NCBI GenBank assembly: GCA_049589355.1
Contig: JBAWAP010000193.1
Coordinates: 30,558 to 94,557, forward strand
Length of the DNA: 64,000 nucleotides
Direction: 5' to 3'
Source of the DNA: JBAWAP01 sp049589355
Lineage (GTDB): Bacteria; Chloroflexota; Anaerolineae; VGOG01
Below are positions 33,173 through 42,593 of this stretch, piece after piece. Under the pieces are notes generated by a model. The model made no database searches. It saw nothing but the letters and a program-made list of their open reading frames with translations, and had not been told where the DNA came from. Both the position numbers and the translations under genes were made by a program. Numbering within the stretch: position 1 is the first letter of the stretch; each line of letters opens with the position of its first letter.

Positions 33173-33906
33173 AACTCGCTTTCTCCAAACCGACCGCCAG
33201 TGAGGAAGAAACCCGGCTGCTGTTTACCAATTTTCGCCAGGTCGGTTACGACGGCCTGCAGTTGAAAGTTGGTCAGTATACGCCCTATCTCGATCAGCCG
33301 GAGCGCTTCGTCGCTGATTGGGGACAGTACCCAGGCTCGGCATCGGCCCTGATCGTCTGGGGCACTCCGGATGATGTAAGAAGAGCTTTCACGTTCGGCA
33401 GGACGGTCGGCAGTGAGATGATCGTGTTTTGCCATTGCGTGCCTCGACAGGGCCTGACCGCCCACGACATCCGGGACATTGCCGTTTCACTCTCAGAGCT
33501 TGGAAAGGAGGCCCGCGATCACGGCCTGAAGCTGTCGCTGCATCATCATTACGATCAGCCAGTCATGCACCGGGAGGATTTCGAGGTATTCTTCGATGCC
33601 GTGGAAGAGGATACAGTGGGCCTCACTCTCGACACCGCCCACTTGATGAAGTCCGGCGTCAGCAACATCGCTGGCCTGATCCGAGACTTTCGCCCCGTGA
33701 TCGACAACTTCCACCTGAAGGACTTCGCCGTGGGGGAGTTCAAGGTCCTGGGTACGGGCTCGATTGATTTCAATCCCGTGTTCGCGGCCATCCGGGAGAT
33801 TGGCTACGACGGCTGGGTCTCGGCCGACGAAGAGAGCGGGGCCGACATTCTCGAGGCTATGGAGCAGTGTTTTGACTTTATGACTGCCGGTCTGACTGCG
33901 CCGTGA
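33169..33906 (+). CDS. Sugar phosphate isomerase/epimerase-family TIM barrel
   Basis: A 245-residue AP_endonuc_2 (xylose-isomerase-like) barrel. Metal-ligand-type segments are LSLHHHYD near residue 120, LDTAHLMKSG near 155, NFHLKDF near 182 and ADEESG near 220. It overlaps the preceding oxidoreductase by four bases. Such pairs process inositol, keto-sugars or sugar acids. The exact substrate is unknown. Slightly shorter than the usual 260-290 residues but with all metal segments. Confidence 0.82.
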   Translation: MKLAFSKPTASEEETRLLFTNFRQVGYDGLQLKVGQYTPYLDQPERFVADWGQYPGSASALIVWGTPDDVRRAFTFGRTVGSEMIVFCHCVPRQGLTAHDIRDIAVSLSELGKEARDHGLKLSLHHHYDQPVMHREDFEVFFDAVEEDTVGLTLDTAHLMKSGVSNIAGLIRDFRPVIDNFHLKDFAVGEFKVLGTGSIDFNPVFAAIREIGYDGWVSADEESGADILEAMEQCFDFMTAGLTAP

Positions 33907-33976
33907 ACTCGCGCGAGAGCGTGTCCCCATTGATTCCTCCACGATCCCGAAACTGATGCAGCTAGGAGGCACGACA

Positions 33977-34336
33977 ATGAATCCTAGTGTCATCCGCAAG
34001 AACGATGTGCAGATACAGCAAACAGAGTGGGGCAGCCAGCAGTGGTTGGTCTCAGCGGAGAGCGGCACCAGCCAGCAGATGACGCTCGGCCGGGTCACAT
34101 TCAAACCGGGGCGGAGCAATCCCAGGCACCATCATCCCAACTGTGAGGAGGTTCTTTACGTCGTCGCGGGAGAGATCGAACATACCCTGCCCGAAGGGGG
34201 CACGGCGCGGCTGCGGGCCGGGGACTGTATCGTCATTCCCGCTGGCAAAGCGCACCTGGCGAAAAACGTCGGCGACGATGAGGCCGTGGTGCTTGTGGCC
34301 TTCAGTTCCGCCGACCGGAAGATGGTGATCGAGTAG
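33977..34336 (+). CDS. Cupin-domain protein
   Basis: A 119-residue single-domain cupin. Motif 1 is HHHPNCEEVLYVVAGEIEHTL (two His, Glu, later His) and motif 2 is GDCIVIPAGKAHLAKNVG. Both are complete, so metal binding is likely. The ATG at 33977 is seven bases from AGGAGG; an earlier in-frame ATG at 33956 lacks a site. It probably acts as a sugar isomerase/epimerase-like or binding protein with the two genes before it. Confidence 0.85.
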   Translation: MNPSVIRKNDVQIQQTEWGSQQWLVSAESGTSQQMTLGRVTFKPGRSNPRHHHPNCEEVLYVVAGEIEHTLPEGGTARLRAGDCIVIPAGKAHLAKNVGDDEAVVLVAFSSADRKMVIE

Positions 34337-34356
34337 CCAAACACGGGGGAAATGTC

Positions 34357-36690
34357 ATGCCACCACAGGAGGAGAACTACGTGAAGCCGGTTGTTCTCAA
34401 AGTCGAAGACCGCGTCACGGTCAAAGACGCGACTACCGGGGAGATCCGACGACTCGGCCGCCACGAAAGGATGGGGCCATGGACGTTGATGGCCGTATTG
34501 GAACTGAGGCCGGGCAAACCTGTCGCCGTGTTTGAAGATTTGCAGACCAATGATGGGTCCATCCTGTATGTAGATCAAGATGGGATAGTCTTGGAACTGG
34601 CCAAAACGCTGGTGCCGACGCGCGTCCCAGAAGATAGTTGCTACCGGGGGCATGCCAAAGAGGAGATCCTCGCATCCGAGTGTGACATTCTGGGTCAGGA
34701 GATCCTGGCCCAAAGAAAGGACCCCAGCTTTGAGGAAGTAGCCGCCTGCTTCCCTCCGATTCGCCGGGTGAGATACGGTCTGTACGAAGGCCCTCACACC
34801 TTCGTGGGCAGCCGCAACTGTTTCGATGTCGTGCCGATCTATTACTATGCTCCCCACGGCGCGTGGCGCGTCAATCCCCTGGTCGTTGCCCCTGAGATCG
34901 GGGAAGTAGTCGAGCAGGAGAGGCTCTGGGAGGGCCTCGTAGGTGGTTGGCTTCCCGCAGTACGTTTCTCCTACCCGGTGCGCGAGGGATTGACCTGGGA
35001 CGGCGTGATCTTTGGAGTGGTAGATCCGCCCACGATATATATCCAGCCCACGTGGTATCGTTTCCTCAGGCTGGAGAACGGCGAGGTCACTGAGGCGCAT
35101 TACATAGATTCCTACCTGCCCTATCCGGGGAAGACGGAGCCGGGGCCTGAACCGTTCTACACCGAGCTGTACAAGCTGCACAGCGTCTGGAGCAAGACCC
35201 TCGAAGGGGCGATGGAACTCCACCTGCCCGAGGCGTGGATACCAGACTTTTGCCGCCACTCGATGGTCCAGGAGATGATCACACGGGTAGGTAATCATCC
35301 CCGCTACGGCGTGGTTGACAGGAACTATGGCGCACCAGAGCACGATGGGTTCCAGGATGTCCTTAACAGTAGCGTCAACTGTTACCTGGAATGGGGGCTG
35401 TTTGACATCGCCAAGGGCTACCTCGAGAACTATTTCTCAGACTTTGTGCGCCAGGATGGGGCGATTGACTACCGGGGACCGGAGATCGGTCAATATGCCA
35501 GAATGTTGACCAATCTGGCGCAGTACTATGACTACACTGGAGACGATGAGTTCCTGTTGAAGTACGACCAAAAGATCAAGGCCATCGTGCGCATCCTGAT
35601 GACGCGGCGGGAAGAGGCCAAGAAACGGCCCAGGCACGATCCAGCCTATGGCATGATTGCGGGCCGGCATGAGGCGGACATTAGCTTTGTCACTCCCACG
35701 CTTGCGACCCTCGACTACGAGCAGCCCTACTTCTGCAACAGTACGGAGGCGTGGCGTGGTTTCCGTGACTTGGGCCGAACATGGATTGCTGTCGGCGAGA
35801 AACGCAAAGATCCTGAGCTGGTGGGACGAGGGCAGGCCCTGGTAGGCGAGGCCGCGGAGCTGCGGGAGGACGTCTACCGTGCGATCGAGCGTTCGATCCT
35901 CTATGACACGGATCCGCCCTGCCTTCCCTTGATTGCCGGCTCCAAGGTGCCCTACGATGCGGCCCCCTATCGCAGCAGGCCAGAGTCCTTCGATGAGAAC
36001 CGGGTGTGGTCCGAGATGATGCACTCGGGTATGGTTGCCAGGGAAACCGTAGAGACCATACTCGCGTATTGTGCTGCTCATAAGGGGATGACCCTGGGCA
36101 TCTTTGGGAATCGGGAGAGAGTCGTTGCCTTCCAGTGCTATGGGGAAGCCTACGGGCTCATTCAGCAAGATATGATCCACGAGTTCTTGCTCTTCTACTA
36201 TGCCCATGCTGCTCATCTGCACACTCGTGGCATGTGGTCGGTCTTTGAATGTGTGGACATGGATCGCGATCGGGGAGAGCATCTCCCATACTGTGCACCT
36301 GCGCAGGTTACCATCCCGACGGTCACCAAGTGGATGCTGGTGTTCGAGGATCCGCTTTCGTCAACGTTGTGGCTGGCCAAGGCGACTCCGCGGGCCTGGT
36401 TGGAGAACGGCAAGCGCATCAGCGTGAAGAACGCCCCCACCAGGTGGGGCAGAGTGAGCTACGAAGTTCTGTCACAGTTGGACGAGGGAACGGTTCGAGC
36501 CAGGATTACGCTCCCCAAGGGCCTGGCCGCAGCAACGAAGCTCAGGCTGCGTATCCCGACACCCCATGCGATAAAGTCCGTGCAGGTAGATGGCAAGCCG
36601 TGGAGCGCTTTTGATCCACAAGAGGAGACCGTGTCCCTCCCGGCCAAAATCGTTGGCCCGATAGATGTAGAGGTTCGCTACCGGTTGTAG
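34357..36690 (+). CDS. Large six-hairpin-glycosidase-like protein, function unknown
   Basis: A 777-residue protein without signal peptide. The middle (about 280-620) has the helix-pair rhythm of an (alpha/alpha)6 toroid, with acidic-aromatic patches such as YGAPEHDGFQDVLNSSVNCYLEWG and GRHEADISF. The end (about 640-777) is a beta-sandwich with LRLRIPTPHAIKSVQVDGKPW, as in GH127/GH78-like tails. It is probably an intracellular glycosidase of an unassigned family. An alternative GTG at 34381, eight bases after AGGAGG, would shorten it by eight residues and may be the true start. Confidence 0.65.
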   Translation: MPPQEENYVKPVVLKVEDRVTVKDATTGEIRRLGRHERMGPWTLMAVLELRPGKPVAVFEDLQTNDGSILYVDQDGIVLELAKTLVPTRVPEDSCYRGHAKEEILASECDILGQEILAQRKDPSFEEVAACFPPIRRVRYGLYEGPHTFVGSRNCFDVVPIYYYAPHGAWRVNPLVVAPEIGEVVEQERLWEGLVGGWLPAVRFSYPVREGLTWDGVIFGVVDPPTIYIQPTWYRFLRLENGEVTEAHYIDSYLPYPGKTEPGPEPFYTELYKLHSVWSKTLEGAMELHLPEAWIPDFCRHSMVQEMITRVGNHPRYGVVDRNYGAPEHDGFQDVLNSSVNCYLEWGLFDIAKGYLENYFSDFVRQDGAIDYRGPEIGQYARMLTNLAQYYDYTGDDEFLLKYDQKIKAIVRILMTRREEAKKRPRHDPAYGMIAGRHEADISFVTPTLATLDYEQPYFCNSTEAWRGFRDLGRTWIAVGEKRKDPELVGRGQALVGEAAELREDVYRAIERSILYDTDPPCLPLIAGSKVPYDAAPYRSRPESFDENRVWSEMMHSGMVARETVETILAYCAAHKGMTLGIFGNRERVVAFQCYGEAYGLIQQDMIHEFLLFYYAHAAHLHTRGMWSVFECVDMDRDRGEHLPYCAPAQVTIPTVTKWMLVFEDPLSSTLWLAKATPRAWLENGKRISVKNAPTRWGRVSYEVLSQLDEGTVRARITLPKGLAAATKLRLRIPTPHAIKSVQVDGKPWSAFDPQEETVSLPAKIVGPIDVEVRYRL

Positions 36691-36738
36691 GGGCGATCCC
36701 TTGCGGTCGCCCTGGGCGGGTGCAAGACCCGCCCCTAC
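36687..36738. repeat. Dispersed palindromic repeat between 34357 and M24 genes
   Basis: GTAGGGGCG and CGCCCCTAC form the ends. Inside are GGGCGA/TCGCCC and GGGCGGGT/ACCCGCCC hairpins. The upstream gene's TAG stop lies inside the left arm. It looks like a REP-type unit. Confidence 0.6.
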
Positions 36739-36750
36739 CAACCCATTTTG

Positions 36751-38187
36751 ATGCACCCATATCAGATAGTTGCAGAGGTGGATGAGTTGACGGAGCATGG
36801 AACGATAAGTTCCTCAACGGTACGCAGTGCTCAGATCAGCCCTCAATGGCAGGCAGATTTTCCTGCGGAGGAGTTTGTCGCCCGGCGAGGGAAGATATTT
36901 GACGCCATTGGGAGCGCGGGCCAGGCGTTGCTGCAGAGCGCCCCAGCGCCCCGCGGATATGTCGTCTTTCGCCAAACGAACGAGTTCTTCTACTGCTGTG
37001 GTCTCGAAACACCGCAGTCCTACCTTTTGATGAATGGTGCGGAACGCAAGACCGCGCTCTATCTACCCCGACGGGGCGAAGCACAGCTCGGAGAGGGAGC
37101 CCCACCAGGGGTCGAGGACGGCGACCTGGTGAAGGGGATTACGGGTGCTGATGAAGTCTGCGGCCTGGAAAAGCTTTCGGAACACCTGGCCGACGCGAAA
37201 CTGGTCTACACCCCTCATGCCCCGGCTGGAGTCCGGACCGCGACCCGTCACCACCTACTTTTGGCGAACCAGATGGTCGCCCAGGATCCGTGGGATGGGC
37301 AGCCATCGCGAGAACAGCGTCTCATCAGTCTACTGCGTTCTCGATTTCCCAAGATGGAAGTGCGCGACTTGACGCCGATCCTGGATGAGTTACGGTCTGT
37401 CAAGAGCCCACGCGAGATCAACGTGATGCGCCGTGCGGGCCAGCTTTGCGCCCAGGCTATCCGCGAGGCCATGCGGGTGACGCGCCCAGGCATCCTCGAA
37501 TACCAGCTCGGCGCTCTGGCAAGTTACATCTATCTGCTGAACGGCGCACGGGGCGAAGGCTATCATCCCATCATCGCCAGTGGAGAGAATATCTGGCACA
37601 TCCATTACTTCCTGAACAACTGTCCTTTGAAAGATGGCGAGCTGGTGCTGATGGACGTGGCTCCTGAATGCAACTACTACACCAATGACATAGGTCGTAT
37701 GTGGCCCGTCAACGGGACTTATGCTCCCTGGCAGCGCGAGTTGTACGGATATATCGTCGAGTACCACAAAGTGGTTCTGTCCAGAATCCGCCCCGGCGTG
37801 ACGCCGGATCAGGTGATGGACGAAGCTGCTGAGGAGATGAGAAAAGTCTGGGAAAACTGGAAGTTCTCGAAAGACATCTACAGAGAGGGTGCCCGCCGTA
37901 CCCTTGAATTCCGTGGCCACCTCTCGCATCCGGTCGGTATGGCTGTGCACGACGACGGCGGATACCACCATCGTCCGCTTGTGCCAGGAACGGTGTTTGC
38001 CGTAGATCCGCAGATGTGGATTCCCGAAGAGAAACTCTACATTCGCGTAGAGGACACGGTGGTGGTCACCGAGGACGGGATCGAAAACTTCACCAGCGGT
38101 GCACCACTGGAACTGGATGGCGTTGAGGCCCTCATGTGGGATGAAGGAACGCCGCTTCCCTACCTGTTGACGGGGCAATGTCACTAA
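36751..38187 (+). CDS. M24-family Xaa-Pro aminopeptidase-like protein
   Basis: A 478-residue M24 protein with an aminopeptidase P-type N-terminal domain and pita-bread catalytic domain. Metal ligands seen are two Asp in LMDVAPECNYYTNDIGRMW (about residue 307), His in LSHPVGMAVHD (about 392) and Glu in IRVEDTVVV (about 434). The usual first Glu (EPG) appears as Asp in FAVDPQMW. It should cleave an N-terminal residue before proline or hydroxyproline. The start is uncertain: no clear ribosome site precedes the ATG at 36751, and in-frame GTG/TTG codons lie further in. Confidence 0.8.
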   Translation: MHPYQIVAEVDELTEHGTISSSTVRSAQISPQWQADFPAEEFVARRGKIFDAIGSAGQALLQSAPAPRGYVVFRQTNEFFYCCGLETPQSYLLMNGAERKTALYLPRRGEAQLGEGAPPGVEDGDLVKGITGADEVCGLEKLSEHLADAKLVYTPHAPAGVRTATRHHLLLANQMVAQDPWDGQPSREQRLISLLRSRFPKMEVRDLTPILDELRSVKSPREINVMRRAGQLCAQAIREAMRVTRPGILEYQLGALASYIYLLNGARGEGYHPIIASGENIWHIHYFLNNCPLKDGELVLMDVAPECNYYTNDIGRMWPVNGTYAPWQRELYGYIVEYHKVVLSRIRPGVTPDQVMDEAAEEMRKVWENWKFSKDIYREGARRTLEFRGHLSHPVGMAVHDDGGYHHRPLVPGTVFAVDPQMWIPEEKLYIRVEDTVVVTEDGIENFTSGAPLELDGVEALMWDEGTPLPYLLTGQCH

Positions 38188-38244
38188 TATTTGGCGTTGC
38201 GTCGCGCGGAGTCGGTATGTGGGGCTTCACCGCCGAGTCCGCCC

Positions 38245-38379
38245 GCACGGGCATGAAGTGCCCGTGCTACGAAACAGCGCCCGATAAAATCGGGCTTATC
38301 ACCCGGAACATTGAGGGGCCCACCGTTCAAGGGTGATTTATCACCCGCTGCTCCGTAGCCCGACGACTTCATCGTCGGG
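38245..38379. repeat. Array of four hairpins in the gap 38188-38484
   Basis: Four perfect stems occur in 135 bases: GCACGGGCA (38245-38267), GCCCGAT (38279-38295), GGGTGAT (38331-38346) and CCCGACGA (38359-38379), with loops of 2-5 bases. They resemble clustered REP elements and probably terminate transcription or stabilise mRNA ends. No gene is seen in this 297-base gap. Confidence 0.7.
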
Positions 38380-38484
38380 TGGCTAGGGGCGATTCCGAAC
38401 CACTTCCAGCGGCCTGAAAAAGTAAGTGCCATTTTATTGACGGATTCTAGGAGATAATGCGCACGACTCGTGTTGGAGGGCAGT

Positions 38485-41268
38485 ATGGCAGAAAGTAGAG
38501 GCTCGCAGACTCGCTTTGTTCTAGGGTGGAATTACGGTGGCATCACCAGCCTGAAATTATTGGACGACGTTTTTGATACCGACTACATCTGGCCAGGCGA
38601 AACCCTGGGAGAGGTTGTGGTCCGCTACCGGCTCGATGAGGAGGACTGGCGGGAGGTAACCGCTCTGTCCTCGGGTGATATTCGCCGGGTTGATATCGGC
38701 GGCGAGGACGATCCAGAAGCTTTGACCTACTCATACGAGGGCGACTCGCTGGGTGCCCATGGTATCCGGGACTTCTGGTTGACGATGCAGTTCGCCCGCA
38801 GAGAAGACAGTCTGGTCTGGACACTTCGATTTCGCAACCACACCGACCAGGCGCTCGAACTGGGCGACATTGCTCTGCCGCTGCCTTTCAATCGGCAGTT
38901 TGTGCAGGACAACCTGGCAAACTACACCCGGGTCGTGGCCAGGCACAGTTTCATCTCAGGCCACGGGTCGTTCATCTTCTGGGAGCGTCCCAACGGCGTT
39001 GGGCCTTACCTGGTCATGACGCCGTTGGAGGGCACTAAGCTCGAATACTACGAGGAACACGAGCCCGATCGAAGTCGCAGTGTGCGTGCGCCCTATTGGG
39101 CCTACATTCACTCTGCGGTGAGCGGTGCAGGCGAGACGCGCGGCGCTTGGCGGCAGCCCCATACTGGCGTGATCCTCTCGCCCAAAGGCACGCCAGGCGA
39201 CGAGATCACCTACGGCTTCAAGTTCCGCTGGGCCGACGATTACGACGGGGTGCGCGATGTGCTGTACGAGGAAGGCCTGTTCGACGTTCACGTCGTGCCT
39301 AGCATGGCTGTACCTGAGGATCTGTTCGCCGTGTTCTCGCTGCGGACGAAAAACAGAGACCACTCCATCACGCCGGAATACCCGGATCAAACCGAGATCG
39401 AATACCTGGGTGAGAAGGAACCCGACACCCACGTCTACAAGGTCAAGTTCTCGCGGCTGGGAGAGAACCTGCTGACGGTGAACTATGGTGACAACAGGTA
39501 TATGGTGCTGGAGTTCTTTGTCACACAGCCACTAGAGACGCTGATCAAGAAACGAGCGGCGTTCCTGGTGAACAAGCAGCAACATCGCAACCCAAGCAAA
39601 TGGTACAACGGTCTGTTCTCGGTATGGGATATGCGCTACGGCGTCTTGCGCGGCCCGGATGACACGGACGGCTTCGATGGCTGGTGGGGCTATGTCCTGG
39701 CCTGCGATGATACGGCCTTACCCAAAGCGCCCTTCATCGCGGCGAAGAACGTGCACTATCCTGTGCAGGAGGAGATTGCCGCCGTTGAGTATTACATTGA
39801 GAACTTCGTGTGGGGCAAGCTCCAGCGCACCGATCAGGAGGAGCCATATCCCTACTTCATCTACGGTGTTCCCAACTGGTTCGAGAACCGCCACAGTGAG
39901 CACGGTTTCGGTTCGGGAGGCAAGGGCCTGGAACACGTTTGGCGCAGCTATGACTATCCTCACGTGACCATGCTCTATTTCCACCTGTACCAGATCGCCA
40001 AGATGTATCCGGGCATGACAAAGTACCTGGACAAGGACGGATACCTGGAGCGGGCCTTCGGCACGGCCAAAGCCCACTTCACCCTGGCAGGCGTTGACGA
40101 TCTTCCCGCAGGGGCGCGGGGTTACTGGGCCTACACCCTGGGTCTCTACAATGAACTGCTCATCGTTGATCTCATTGAGGCCCTGTATGAGGAAGGCCAA
40201 GATGAGCAAGCGGATTGGCTGAAGAACGAGTGGGAGAAAAAGGTCAAGTACTTCGTGTACGACGACCCGTACCCATTTGATTCGGAATATCCCTTTGATA
40301 CCACCGCTTTCGAGTCCTCACATGCCATCGCCAAGTACGGACTGGCAAACCCGGTGGAGCCGGACGAGAACCTGTGGTACCACAAATACAAGGACAAGTG
40401 GTATTCGCACTCGGAGGTCAAACGCGAGGATTTTGCGCAGTTTATGGAGAAGCAAATTCAGGCCAACATTGCCCTGCGGGGATGGGTAGAGCCGGCCTAC
40501 TACCTCCTGGGAAGTGATTACCGTGGAGGCATCTCTTCGCGGTACGCGCTGAGCTATATGTCGCAGGCAGGGGGCTGGGCGATTGCTGACTACGCCTTGT
40601 ATCACACCAGCAACCCCGCGCCGTACCTGCGGCTGGGCTACGCCTCCCATTTGAGTTCCTGGGCTCTGATGAACACGGGCACCCCGGAAACCAACTACGG
40701 TTATTGGTACCCAGGTGAGGAAAACGACGGCGCCTCCGGGTGGGCGATCACGCCCGAGAAGTACGGCCCGATGTGGATCAGGAAAGACAACCGCCGTGGG
40801 GCGTGGTTCTACGATGGCGAAATCGAGATTGGCTACTCCGCTGCGCTCCGCACGGCGGCGACGGTCTTGATAGAGGATCCCCTGTTCGGCCTGTTCGCCT
40901 ACGGCGGTCTGCTGAGGGAGACCGATGGCCGCGTTGAGGTGATTCCCAGGGACGGCCTGCGCCAGCGCTTCCACGTGATGCGGGGCGAACAACGGCTGCA
41001 TATACTCTTGGACCGGGACGGTTTCGCGGCTGAGCAGCCCATCGTCGTGGACAACGAACTGCGTGAGATACGGTTTACCCTGGAGAACCGAACGCAGGAT
41101 CAACACGTCGCCATCCTGCGCCTGGCTGGTCTGCTGGCTGGTGATTACAGTGTGCACATTGACGGCAAACTGGCTGACCAGATCAGCTCCAAGGAAGGCG
41201 AGTGGATCACGGTAGATTTGCCCGTAGGTCTGGGAAACGTTCATGATGTCGAGATCCGATTCATCTAA
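38485..41268 (+). CDS. Large glycosidase-like protein (DUF5695-like), function unknown
   Basis: A 927-residue protein without signal peptide. The N-terminal third is a beta-sandwich that opens MAESRGSQTRFVLGWNYGG, followed by a long helical-toroid-like region (about 400-780) rich in Trp, Tyr and acidic residues (YDYPHVTMLYFHLYQIA; FDTTAFESSHAIAKYG) and a C-terminal beta domain. The layout suggests a polysaccharide-active enzyme, and I tentatively relate it to DUF5695. The ATG at 38485 follows GGAGG. The gene ends one base before the next start codon, indicating an operon. Confidence 0.62.
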   Translation: MAESRGSQTRFVLGWNYGGITSLKLLDDVFDTDYIWPGETLGEVVVRYRLDEEDWREVTALSSGDIRRVDIGGEDDPEALTYSYEGDSLGAHGIRDFWLTMQFARREDSLVWTLRFRNHTDQALELGDIALPLPFNRQFVQDNLANYTRVVARHSFISGHGSFIFWERPNGVGPYLVMTPLEGTKLEYYEEHEPDRSRSVRAPYWAYIHSAVSGAGETRGAWRQPHTGVILSPKGTPGDEITYGFKFRWADDYDGVRDVLYEEGLFDVHVVPSMAVPEDLFAVFSLRTKNRDHSITPEYPDQTEIEYLGEKEPDTHVYKVKFSRLGENLLTVNYGDNRYMVLEFFVTQPLETLIKKRAAFLVNKQQHRNPSKWYNGLFSVWDMRYGVLRGPDDTDGFDGWWGYVLACDDTALPKAPFIAAKNVHYPVQEEIAAVEYYIENFVWGKLQRTDQEEPYPYFIYGVPNWFENRHSEHGFGSGGKGLEHVWRSYDYPHVTMLYFHLYQIAKMYPGMTKYLDKDGYLERAFGTAKAHFTLAGVDDLPAGARGYWAYTLGLYNELLIVDLIEALYEEGQDEQADWLKNEWEKKVKYFVYDDPYPFDSEYPFDTTAFESSHAIAKYGLANPVEPDENLWYHKYKDKWYSHSEVKREDFAQFMEKQIQANIALRGWVEPAYYLLGSDYRGGISSRYALSYMSQAGGWAIADYALYHTSNPAPYLRLGYASHLSSWALMNTGTPETNYGYWYPGEENDGASGWAITPEKYGPMWIRKDNRRGAWFYDGEIEIGYSAALRTAATVLIEDPLFGLFAYGGLLRETDGRVEVIPRDGLRQRFHVMRGEQRLHILLDRDGFAAEQPIVVDNELREIRFTLENRTQDQHVAILRLAGLLAGDYSVHIDGKLADQISSKEGEWITVDLPVGLGNVHDVEIRFI

Positions 41269-41269
41269 G

Positions 41270-42556
41270 ATGCGGTCTGCAATTACAAGGATCGGACGTT
41301 CGGGACTGACCTGGGCGGTTATCTGTTTGCTTGTTATCCCGCTTTTTGGTTGCGGCGGAGAAGCTATGCCAACGCCTGAACCGGTAACGATCGTGTTTGC
41401 TCATTCCGGCTCTGACGCAGAATATTATGAGGCCTTGGTCCAGGAGTTCAACGAGCGCTATCCACACATCATCGTCGAGATACGTCCCAGGCGTTCCTTC
41501 CAACAAACCAACCCCGACGCAGACGTCTTCGTAAGTTCATCGTTCACCCTGAGTGAACTGCGGGAGGAGGGCGATGTCCTGAGCCTGGACCCATTCATTG
41601 AGCAGGATGCATCCTTCGATCTATCCGATTTTTACCCCGGCACGGTAGAAGCTTTCACCAGCGAAGGCGAAACATGGGCCATTCCGGCCGGTACGGACAT
41701 GCTGGTGATGTTCTATAACCAAGACTTGTTTGATCAATACAGCGTTTCTTATCCTGAGGCCGGATGGACGTGGGACGACTTCCTGAACAGCGCCCTTGCC
41801 TTGCGCGATCCAGAGACAAGCGTCTTTGGTTATGCCCCTACTGATAGACTCCTTGATGCTGTGTCGTTTATCTACCAGCACGGTGGGCGGATGTTCGATG
41901 ATTTGCAAAGCCCCACTCGCACGACGTTTGACGACCCGTTGACCATCGAGGCCCTGGAATGGTACGCCAGCCTGATACACGTACACAACGTTGCCCCCAC
42001 ACAGAAGCAGTTGTATGATGAAGACCTTGGCGGCGCTGGGAGTGCCGTTATCGGTGTCTACCTGAACAAAGTGGGCATGTGGATCGGGTGGCTCTCTGAG
42101 CGGGGGGGAGGGAGACGGGCATCAGATACGTGGCCAGGAGAGTGGAAAATGCGTTGGGGGATGGTACCTTTGCCCCGCGATGCACAGTCGGCCACACTGA
42201 CGTCTATTGAGGGATACTTTGTCTCGTCGCAGGCTCGGCATCTCAATGCGTGCTGGCAATGGATTTCCTTCCTCAGCGAGCAGATGCCGTCGGATGCACA
42301 GTATCCACGTCGCCTGATGCCAGCACGCAAGTCGCTTGCCGAGTCGGCCGCATACGAGCAGCAAGTCGGCAGCGATGTTGCCGCTGTCGCCCAGGCTTCT
42401 GTGGAAAGCGCGATGGTGCCCTCTCCCAGGCTGGTCGAGTTTGGAGGAGTCTGGGAGATATTCTGGAGAGCACTCGACGAAATCGTCAATGGGCGCTCTA
42501 CACCCGAAGAGGCCATGACTCGCGCCCAGCAGGAAGCTGAGCGCATATATCAATAG
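41270..42556 (+). CDS. Lone CUT1-type solute-binding lipoprotein
   Basis: A 428-residue binding protein. A Sec-type lipoprotein signal starting MRSAITRIG has lipobox PLFGC near residue 28; no Tat motif is present, unlike the other CUT1 binding proteins here. Family 1 features are TWAIPAGTDMLVMFYNQDLFDQYSV near residue 135 and a Trp-rich C-terminal half. No permease is adjacent, so it must feed another transporter in the genome, possibly one of systems 1-3. ATGs at 41243/41246 overlap the previous gene, but the start at 41270 gives a compact signal. Confidence 0.8.
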   Translation: MRSAITRIGRSGLTWAVICLLVIPLFGCGGEAMPTPEPVTIVFAHSGSDAEYYEALVQEFNERYPHIIVEIRPRRSFQQTNPDADVFVSSSFTLSELREEGDVLSLDPFIEQDASFDLSDFYPGTVEAFTSEGETWAIPAGTDMLVMFYNQDLFDQYSVSYPEAGWTWDDFLNSALALRDPETSVFGYAPTDRLLDAVSFIYQHGGRMFDDLQSPTRTTFDDPLTIEALEWYASLIHVHNVAPTQKQLYDEDLGGAGSAVIGVYLNKVGMWIGWLSERGGGRRASDTWPGEWKMRWGMVPLPRDAQSATLTSIEGYFVSSQARHLNACWQWISFLSEQMPSDAQYPRRLMPARKSLAESAAYEQQVGSDVAAVAQASVESAMVPSPRLVEFGGVWEIFWRALDEIVNGRSTPEEAMTRAQQEAERIYQ

Positions 42557-42593
42557 TTCCACCAGTTCGATGGTCGGATAGGAGGATAGATCA

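Noticed and set aside
34156..35343. 395-codon minus-strand frame
   Set aside because: It covers the end of the cupin gene and the start of the 34357 gene in antisense and shows no domain.
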